Shown here piece by piece: positions 15,037 to 20,635 of a stretch of DNA of 20,635 nt. The stretch covers positions 1 through 20,635 of the forward strand of contig VERO01000009.1 in assembly GCA_018882625.1 (NCBI GenBank), given 5' to 3'. A program made the position numbers and the translations under genes. The first letter of the stretch is position 1, and each line of letters opens with the position of its first letter. This DNA is from Phycisphaerales bacterium. Lineage in GTDB: Bacteria > Planctomycetota > Phycisphaerae > Phycisphaerales > SM1A02. The notes below the pieces were generated by a model. The model searched no databases. It was not told where the DNA came from and saw nothing but the letters and a program-made list of their open reading frames with translations.

Positions 15037-15627
15037 TCACCAGCCGCCGTCGGGCGGGTCGCGGCCCGCGAGCGTGAGCCACGTGACCCGCTCGATGAGC
15101 CACGAGCCGTCGCTGGCGCGGCGCACCTCAAATCGCCACCGCGTGGGCACCATGCCGTAGCTGGATGCGGTCACGGTGCGGAATCCCACCTCGACCACCC
15201 CGAGGTCGGCCGCCTCCGTCGTCGCCTCGAGCGAGACCTCCTCGTTGGACTCGATGCGGTGCCGGCTCCCGAGCGCATCCAGCGCGGCATCGATGCGCTC
15301 GCGGCCGATCCCTGGGCGCTCGCGCGAGCGCATGTGCCATGAGGCGTCGGGCGCGAAGTGCCCCTGCGCTGCGGCGATGTCGCCAGCTTCGGCGGCGGCC
15401 ACGAGGCCGCGCACGCACTGGGTCGCCATCAATGCGGGCGTCGGCACGAACCGTGCGATAAGGGCCACGCCGAGTGCCGCCACGCCGCAGCCCGCGCTCG
15501 CCACCAGCCACCGCCACCGTCCGGCCTGCACACCCATCCAGGCGAGCACCAGGCCTGTGGCGCACAGCAGCGTGATCCACGTCCACGGCCTGTCTGCGAT
15601 GGGCTGGAGGAGCTCGCTCACGGGCAT
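15037..15627 (-). CDS. Membrane-anchored NTF2/SnoaL-like protein, function unknown
   Basis: The 196-aa product has two N-terminal membrane spans (about residues 16-33, WITLLCATGLVLAWMGVQ, and 40-61, WLVASAGCGVAALGVALIA). After them comes a domain of about 130 residues that looks like the NTF2/SnoaL alpha-beta cone: a helix (VRGLVAAAEAGDIAAAQGHF), then strands ending in GSWLIERVTWL. The soluble domain would follow the second span, probably on the cytoplasmic side. No catalytic residues can be assigned. The start is unsure: ATG 15627 leaves only one base after the upstream TAGCCT, whereas GTG 15621 lies seven bases from it, matching the spacing of other genes here. It is divergent from the LON-domain gene across 42 bases and stands about 115 bases before ltaE. 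Confidence 0.75.
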   Translation of the reverse strand: MPVSELLQPIADRPWTWITLLCATGLVLAWMGVQAGRWRWLVASAGCGVAALGVALIARFVPTPALMATQCVRGLVAAAEAGDIAAAQGHFAPDASWHMRSRERPGIGRERIDAALDALGSRHRIESNEEVSLEATTEAADLGVVEVGFRTVTASSYGMVPTRWRFEVRRASDGSWLIERVTWLTLAGRDPPDGGW

Positions 15628-15628
15628 C

Positions 15629-15634
15629 AGGCTA
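15629..15634 (-). promoter_or_regulatory. TANNNT -10-like element before the NTF2-like gene
   Basis: On the minus strand TAGCCT lies one base before ATG 15627 and seven before GTG 15621. Its position suggests that GTG 15621 may be the real start. Confidence 0.35.
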
Positions 15635-15655
15635 GGCGTGCCCCTTCGCGCTGCC

Positions 15656-15661
15656 TAGGAT
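15656..15661 (+). promoter_or_regulatory. TANNNT -10-like element before the LON-domain gene
   Basis: TAGGAT, the same hexamer as the proposed 16S -10, ends eight bases before ATG 15670. It faces away from the element at 15629-15634, so the 42-base gap appears to hold two divergent promoters. Confidence 0.45.
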
Positions 15662-15669
15662 CTGGACCG

Positions 15670-16373
15670 ATGGCCGAGACAGTCTGCGTGAACTTCTCAG
15701 AGCCCATCGCGCTCTTCCCGTTGCCTGGGGTGGTGCTGATGCCGCATGCGGCGCTGCCGCTGCACATCTTCGAGCCGCGGTACAGGCAGATGGTCGAGCA
15801 TGCGCTGCGTGACGATGGCGGCACGCGCCAGTTTGCGATGGCGACGCTGGCCACGGCGCCGCGCGACACAGGTCGCCCTCCGCGTGTGCGTGACGTCGTG
15901 TGCATCGGCCACATTGCGGAGCACCAGCGCTACCCGGATGGCCGCTTCGACCTCATCCTGCGCGGGCTGTGCCGGGCGCGCATCCTCGAACTCCAGGAGC
16001 CCGATGGCGACCGGCTCTACAGGCAGGCGATGCTCGGGCCGCTCGAGATGCCGGACGATGCGGCAACCGGCCTCGCGGGCGCGCGCAGGGAGCTGCGCAG
16101 CCTGCTTGCAGGTCCGCGGCTCCAGCGGCTCCAGAGCGCGCGCGTCGTGCTGCCATGGCTCGAGCGCGACGACCTTCCCTCTCGAGTGGCGATCGAGCTC
16201 GTCGCGTATGCGATGGTCAAGGACGAGGAGGCTCGCTACGCCATCCTCAGCGAGGGCGACGCGAACCGCCGGGCCGGGCTCGTGTGGCGCGAGCTCAAGA
16301 GGGTGGACCGGCTGCTCGCGCTGGCGGACCGCCAGGGCTCGCGCGAGTGGCCCAAGGGATTGAGCTGGAACTG

Positions 16374-16374
<1 letters not shown>
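15670..16374 (+). CDS. Stand-alone Lon substrate-binding (LON/PUA-like) domain protein
   Basis: The 234-aa product consists of the LON N-terminal domain without ATPase or protease parts. It begins with IALFPLPGVVLMPHAALPLH followed by IFEPRYRQMVEHAL, the classic opening of this domain. A strand block (VVCIGHIAEHQRYPDGRFDLILRGLCRARI) comes next, and then a helical C-terminal half (RRELRSLLAGPRLQRL, RVAIELVAYAMV). Such free-standing proteins are widespread and usually of unknown role; adaptor-like binding of proteins or RNA is a guess. ATG 15670 matches the start of homology and has TAGGAT eight bases upstream. The stop overlaps the EVE gene's ATG (TGATG, 16372-16376), so the two are coupled. 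Confidence 0.9.
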
Positions 16375-16850
<476 letters not shown>

Positions 16851-16858
16851 CACGACGC

Positions 16859-16863
16859 GGAGG
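16859..16863 (+). promoter_or_regulatory. Strong Shine-Dalgarno site of lemA
   Basis: GGAGG lies eight bases before ATG 16872 and is complementary to the CCTCC at the 16S 3' end. It is the clearest ribosome binding site in the window and fixes the lemA start. TATAAC at 16846-16851, overlapping the EVE stop, could be a -10 for a leadered transcript. Confidence 0.75.
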
Positions 16864-16871
16864 TCCCTCCC

Positions 16872-17444
16872 ATGGGCTTAGGAATTGTCGCGCTGGTGAT
16901 CCTGGGTGTCCTTGTGCTCATCGTCCTCGGTATCGGAGGATGGGTGATCGGTCTCTACAACTCTCTGGTCAGGCTCAAGGTGGCCACCGAGAGCGCATTC
17001 AGCGGCATCGATGTGCAGCTGAAGCGCCGGCACGACCTGATCCCGAACCTTGTCGAGACCGTCAAGGGCTACGCGACCCACGAGAAGGGGACCTTCGAGG
17101 CCGTCACGCAGGCGCGCGCTGCGGCGATGGGCGCACGCAGCGTGGACGAGAAGATCGCCGCAGAGGGCATGCTCTCTGGTGCGCTCGGCCGGCTGATGGC
17201 CGTGGCTGAGGCGTACCCGCAGCTGCGCGCGAACGAGAACTTCATGCAGCTCCAGGGGCAGCTGACGGACATCGAGAATCGCATCTCCGCGGCGCGCGGG
17301 GGCTACAACGGTTCCGCCGAAGGCTTCAACGCGACCCTGCAGCAGTTCCCCACCAACATCATCGGTGGCATCTTCGGGTTCCGTGCCTTCGAGTTCTTCC
17401 GCGTCGACGACGGCGAGCGTGCCGTCCCGCAGGTGAAGTTCTAG
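16872..17444 (+). CDS. LemA family protein
   Basis: The 190-aa product has one N-terminal membrane span (IVALVILGVLVLIVLGIGGWVIGLYN) and the conserved LemA core: NSLVRLKVATESAFSGIDVQ, then LKRRHDLIPNLVETVKGYATHE with the invariant RRHDLIPNLV, AYPQLRANENFMQLQGQL, and a C-terminal FP-x-NI-GGIFGF block ending in FEFF. The fold is a long helical bundle outside the membrane. LemA proteins are widespread, and their biochemical role is unknown. The full length and strong Shine-Dalgarno indicate an intact, well-translated gene. It lies 21 bases after the EVE gene and 19 bases before ruvB, so co-transcription is possible. The stop is TAG. Confidence 0.96.
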   Translation: MGLGIVALVILGVLVLIVLGIGGWVIGLYNSLVRLKVATESAFSGIDVQLKRRHDLIPNLVETVKGYATHEKGTFEAVTQARAAAMGARSVDEKIAAEGMLSGALGRLMAVAEAYPQLRANENFMQLQGQLTDIENRISAARGGYNGSAEGFNATLQQFPTNIIGGIFGFRAFEFFRVDDGERAVPQVKF

Positions 17445-17463
17445 ACCAGCCTGCGCGGCACGG

Positions 17464-18519
17464 ATGGCCAAGGAACGCATCGTCACCGCAACGGCCCGCC
17501 CATCCGAGGAGGATGAGCCTGTCGTCTCGACGCTGCGCCCCCAGCGGCTTGCGGACTACGTTGGACAGTCTGCGCTGAAGGAGCGGCTAGGCATCGCGCT
17601 TGAGGCATCTCGCCTGCGAGGCGCGCCTGCGGAGCACCTGCTGCTGCACGGGCCGCCCGGCCTGGGCAAGACGACTCTGGCGCATGTGGTGGCGAACGAG
17701 CTCGGCACGCGCGCGTACGTGACCAGCGGGCCTGCGCTCACCAAGGCGGGAGACCTCGTAGGCACGCTGACGCGCATGCAGGAGCGTGACGTGCTCTTCA
17801 TCGACGAGATCCACCGGCTTCCGGCATCGGTCGAGGAGTACATCTATCCCGCGATGGAGGACTGCCGCATCGACTTCACGGTCGACAGCGGCATGCACGC
17901 CAAGGTCGTGACGATCCAGCTCAAGCCGTTCACGCTGATCGGCGCCACGACGCGGCCGGGTCTCCTGACGCAGGCGCTGCGCACGCGGTTCGGCATCGTG
18001 CACCACCTGGGCTTCTACCCGGTCGCCGACCTTCTGCGCATCCTCGACCGGGCCAGCGGGGTGCTCGGCTGCGAGTCACCGTCGGAGCAGTCGCTCCGCA
18101 TGATCGCAGAGCGCAGCCGCGGCACGCCGCGCGTGGCGCTGCGCCTGCTGCGGCGCGCGCACGACTTTGCGGTCGTGCGCGCCAAGGGCGTGCTCGACCG
18201 CGCCGCGGTCGAGGGCGCACTCGAGCTTGAGGGCGTGGATGCGCTTGGCCTCGACGACCTCGACCGGTCCTACCTGCGCGCGCTCGGCACGACGTACGAG
18301 GGCGGGCCAGTTGGCGTCGAGGCGCTTGCCGCGACGCTCGGCGAGGACGCAGGCACGCTCGAGGATGTGGTGGAGCCCTACCTGCTGCAGGCCGGGTTTC
18401 TCGCGCGCACGCGACAGGGCCGGCGCATCACGCGCGCGGGCGCCGCGCACATGGGGCTCGCGTGGCGCGAGCGCGAGTCCGACGCGGACACGGGCGAGCA
18501 GCTCTTCCGCGCATCGTGA
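17464..18519 (+). CDS. ruvB: Holliday junction branch-migration helicase subunit RuvB
   Basis: The 351-aa product is the hexameric AAA+ motor that, with RuvA, moves Holliday junctions during recombination and repair. It has Walker A GPPGLGKTT (K69), Walker B LFIDEIHRL (D114), the RuvB beta-hairpin region DFTVDSGMHAKVVTIQLKPF, sensor 1 GATTRPG, and sensor 2 with arginine in RGTPRVALRLLRR. A winged-helix DNA-binding end follows (YEGGPVGVEALAATLGED, then VEPYLLQAGFLARTRQGR). Length is normal. ruvA and ruvC are not in the window. The start fits MAKERIVTATARP; there is no clear Shine-Dalgarno, and it probably shares the lemA transcript. It converges on the LptD-like gene. Confidence 0.98.
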   Translation: MAKERIVTATARPSEEDEPVVSTLRPQRLADYVGQSALKERLGIALEASRLRGAPAEHLLLHGPPGLGKTTLAHVVANELGTRAYVTSGPALTKAGDLVGTLTRMQERDVLFIDEIHRLPASVEEYIYPAMEDCRIDFTVDSGMHAKVVTIQLKPFTLIGATTRPGLLTQALRTRFGIVHHLGFYPVADLLRILDRASGVLGCESPSEQSLRMIAERSRGTPRVALRLLRRAHDFAVVRAKGVLDRAAVEGALELEGVDALGLDDLDRSYLRALGTTYEGGPVGVEALAATLGEDAGTLEDVVEPYLLQAGFLARTRQGRRITRAGAAHMGLAWRERESDADTGEQLFRAS

Positions 18520-18523
18520 CGCT

Positions 18524-18541
18524 GCGGCGCACATGCGCCGC
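18524..18541. terminator. Possible bidirectional terminator hairpin between ruvB and lptD
   Basis: GCGGCGC (18524-18530) and GCGCCGC (18535-18541) form a 7-bp perfect stem with a four-base loop in the 39-base gap between convergent stops. Neither strand has a T tract, so it may act weakly, block read-through by structure, or protect 3' ends. Confidence 0.45.
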
Positions 18542-18558
18542 GCGCGCATCACCCGATC

Positions 18559-20635
18559 TCAGAAGACGTCAGCGACTCCAGGAAGCCCCGGGGTGCCCTC
18601 GGGCTGGTTGGGGTCGTAGGACGCGCCGAACCCGCGCCCTCCGACATTGATGTTCACGAAGAAGATCGCCTGGTCAACGATCTGGTTGTACGACGCGCCC
18701 ACGGACAGCAGGAAGTCGGGGAAGTTGCGCGTGAGGGTGCCGGAGATCGCGCGCATGTTCTTGGCGACAAGGTCGTACTGCGGCGTGACCGCGAGCGTGT
18801 ACGCCTTCGAGATCTGGTAGTTCGCGCCGAACTGCAGGAGCTCGTCGGCCGGGTAGCGGCCTGAGGGGTCGAAGGTGTTCACGTAGCGGTACTCGGCGTA
18901 CACCGTGACGTCAGGCGACTGGCGCACCGACATGCCGAGCGTGCCGCGCCCGAGGTTCTCGAGGCCGAAGCTGTTGATGCTGTTGCCGCGGCCGTCCTGG
19001 AAGAGGTAGGTGCCGCTGCCGTAGGCCGCGACGGCGTCGGAAAGCTGCCACTTGAGGTTGACGAAGAGGTGGTCGCCCCACTGCGAGAGCTCGGGTCGCC
19101 ACTCGTAGAAGGCGGGGTTCGGCGACTGCGCGTAGCGGAGGCCGAAGGGGTCGGCCGCCGTGAAGGAGCGCTGCAGGGTGTTGCCCTGGTTGTCGAAGGA
19201 CGCGCCGACGTCGAGCACCACCCAGTCGACGCTGCGCCAGTTTCCGGGGCCGCCGCGCATCGTCTGCAGCTTCTGCGTCACGGCCACCATGGCCGCGACC
19301 GCGCCGCTCTGGCCCTCGATGTCCTGGTCATAGATGGGGGTGTCGAGCACGCTGTTGGAGTCCCATCCGCCCCAGAGGATCGCGCGCGGCTGGATCACGT
19401 GACGCAGCCGGTTGATGTCGAAGATGTCGCTGCGCACGGAGTCGTAGTTGGGGGTGAACTCAGTGGCGAGGCGGGCGCCGCCGCCGGCGAGCGCGCGCCA
19501 CTTCTCCGCCTCGGTGGAGTAGAGCGCGAAGCTGTCGCCCATGTAGGCCGCGCCGCTGACATGGCCGAAGGGCGTGATCTTGAGCCGCTCCCACATGAAC
19601 GGGTAGGCCAGCTCCTGGCGCGTCCACGCGCGGCCGCGGTAGCTGTCGTCGTAGCCGGCGGCCGTGTACGCCGACTTGATGTTCTGGTTGCCGCCGAAGG
19701 CCGGATCCTGCGAGAACGCGCGCGGCTGGATGCCGAGCGAGTTGGGCGACCCGCTCGTCACCTGCAGGTTCATGATGCTGCCGCTCCACTCCTGCGTCCA
19801 GCTCAGCGAGTCGCCGAAGAGCGAGTCGCCGAGGCGTCGGTAGGCGATCTCGGGCATCTTGTCCACGTAGTAGGGACGCGACGCCATCATGTAGCCGTTG
19901 CTGATGAAGTTCTGGGGGTTGAACTTGCCGAGGATCGAGAAGGAGGAGTTGCCCGACTGCGACCTCAGGAATGCGCTCGTCTCGTACTCGCGCCGGTTGA
20001 GGTAGTCCTCCCAGCGGAAGGTGCTGATGTAGTTCTGGTCGGAGATGACGGAGATCTGCGTCTGGATCGTCATGTCCGACGTGAGGTAGCCCATCCAGTC
20101 TCCCACGAGCGCGCCGCGCCACTCAGGCTGGTCCGTGACCGTGCCGCCGGCGACGGTCTGCTCCTCGTTGCCGAAGTCGTAGAGGCCAATCGCCGACAGC
20201 TCGCCGTTGCCTCCGAGCGCAGTGCCGCGGACGCGCGCGCCGCCGCCCACGCCGTTCTTGCTGTAGGCCTCCTGGATGAGCTCGATGTCGGTGCCGCCGG
20301 GGCGCTCCCAGCCGAGCAGCGAGAAGAGGTCCCAGCGCGACTCGATCTCCACGCCGCGGAAGTCGTTGAAGCCTGCGGCCATGCTGCGCAGCGGGATGTC
20401 CTGGGGCGATCCCTTGAGGTAGGGCCACCACAGGAACGGCAGGTCGCCCGCGCGTGCCGTGATGTGCGTCGCCTCGACCACCGAGCCCTTGGCGTCGCCG
20501 GGGGACTGCGTGATCGTCACGCGCTCCGCGCCAATGGACAGGTGCGGCGTGAAGAACTCGCTCATCGAGACCCGCGCGCGCTCCGCGACGAAGTCGTCCT
20601 TGGCCACCTGCCGCAGCTCGGCGGCGCGCGCATAC
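18559..20635 (-). CDS. lptD: LptD/OstA-like outer-membrane beta-barrel protein, 5' end outside window
   Basis: The reading frame is open from the right edge to TGA at 18559, giving about 691 residues with no N-terminus. An in-frame GTG at 20607 is not a likely start, because upstream codons (YARAAELRQ) continue the domain. The first 100 or so residues (VAERARVSMSEFFTPHLSIG, LPFLWWPYLKG) resemble the end of the periplasmic beta-jellyroll and the barrel entry of LPS-assembly protein LptD. The rest is a long run of alternating aromatic strands (TLAVTPQYDLVAKNMRAISG, LSVGASYNQIVDQAIFFVNI). It ends in Phe, the usual C-terminal signal for outer-membrane barrels. LptD inserts lipopolysaccharide into the outer leaflet. 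The barrel call is solid; LptD specifically is inference from layout and could be a related planctomycete barrel. Confidence 0.75.
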   Translation of the reverse strand, partial: YARAAELRQVAKDDFVAERARVSMSEFFTPHLSIGAERVTITQSPGDAKGSVVEATHITARAGDLPFLWWPYLKGSPQDIPLRSMAAGFNDFRGVEIESRWDLFSLLGWERPGGTDIELIQEAYSKNGVGGGARVRGTALGGNGELSAIGLYDFGNEEQTVAGGTVTDQPEWRGALVGDWMGYLTSDMTIQTQISVISDQNYISTFRWEDYLNRREYETSAFLRSQSGNSSFSILGKFNPQNFISNGYMMASRPYYVDKMPEIAYRRLGDSLFGDSLSWTQEWSGSIMNLQVTSGSPNSLGIQPRAFSQDPAFGGNQNIKSAYTAAGYDDSYRGRAWTRQELAYPFMWERLKITPFGHVSGAAYMGDSFALYSTEAEKWRALAGGGARLATEFTPNYDSVRSDIFDINRLRHVIQPRAILWGGWDSNSVLDTPIYDQDIEGQSGAVAAMVAVTQKLQTMRGGPGNWRSVDWVVLDVGASFDNQGNTLQRSFTAADPFGLRYAQSPNPAFYEWRPELSQWGDHLFVNLKWQLSDAVAAYGSGTYLFQDGRGNSINSFGLENLGRGTLGMSVRQSPDVTVYAEYRYVNTFDPSGRYPADELLQFGANYQISKAYTLAVTPQYDLVAKNMRAISGTLTRNFPDFLLSVGASYNQIVDQAIFFVNINVGGRGFGASYDPNQPEGTPGLPGVADVF

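Noticed and set aside
13835..15160. 441-aa plus-strand frame opposite ltaE
   Set aside because: Antisense shadow with no domain, opposite a gene bearing all threonine aldolase signatures.

Overview
The window looks like chromosomal DNA of a planctomycete, most likely in or near the Phycisphaerae. The case rests on a stand-alone 16S rRNA gene with planctomycete-like deviations from the bacterial consensus, an ECF sigma factor/Ser-Thr kinase gene pair of the planctomycete type, GC-rich protein genes with strong G/C preference at third positions, and an LptD-like outer-membrane protein (a diderm envelope). No phage, transposon, integrase, CRISPR array or tRNA was seen. Taxonomy is inferred from sequence reading alone, without a database search.

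Layout. (1) 2-133: 3' end of a ComF-family phosphoribosyltransferase gene. (2) 265-2342: a complete monocistronic 16S unit with a sigma70-like promoter, a highly structured leader, 16S (about 685-2176), a trailer that pairs with the leader in a processing stem, and a strong intrinsic terminator; no 23S, 5S or tRNA follows. (3) 2410-5408: ECF sigma factor overlapping a transmembrane Ser/Thr kinase. (4) 5517-6485: Tat-exported hydroxypyruvate-isomerase-like TIM barrel. (5) 6828-7475 (-): secreted low-complexity protein with His-aromatic-His motifs, with its own terminator. (6) 7713-10276: transketolase overlapping rpiB, a non-oxidative pentose phosphate pair; rpiB carries an in-frame TAG at codon 28. 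(7) 10374-11285: secreted FKBP isomerase with two PepSY-like domains. (8) 11291-12006 (-): small putative lipoprotein, then a two-gene cassette of a small helical protein and a truncated nucleotidyltransferase. (9) 12056-14920 (-): overlapping operon ltaE > HAD phosphatase > M29 aminopeptidase. (10) 15037-15627 (-): membrane-anchored NTF2-like protein. (11) 15670-18519 (+): Lon-substrate-binding-domain protein, EVE-domain protein, LemA, RuvB. (12) 18559-20635 (-): LptD-like beta-barrel, running off the right edge.

Most of the content is housekeeping. The points most worth a second look are the nonsense codon in rpiB, the nearly continuous run of hairpins in the pre-16S leader with its matching processing stem, a TANNNT element 6-9 nt before the start codon of most genes that begin a transcription unit (suggesting leaderless mRNAs), the nucleotidyltransferase cut off exactly at the next gene's promoter, and the PepSY-PepSY-FKBP fusion. 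I found no clear candidate for a wholly new multi-gene system.
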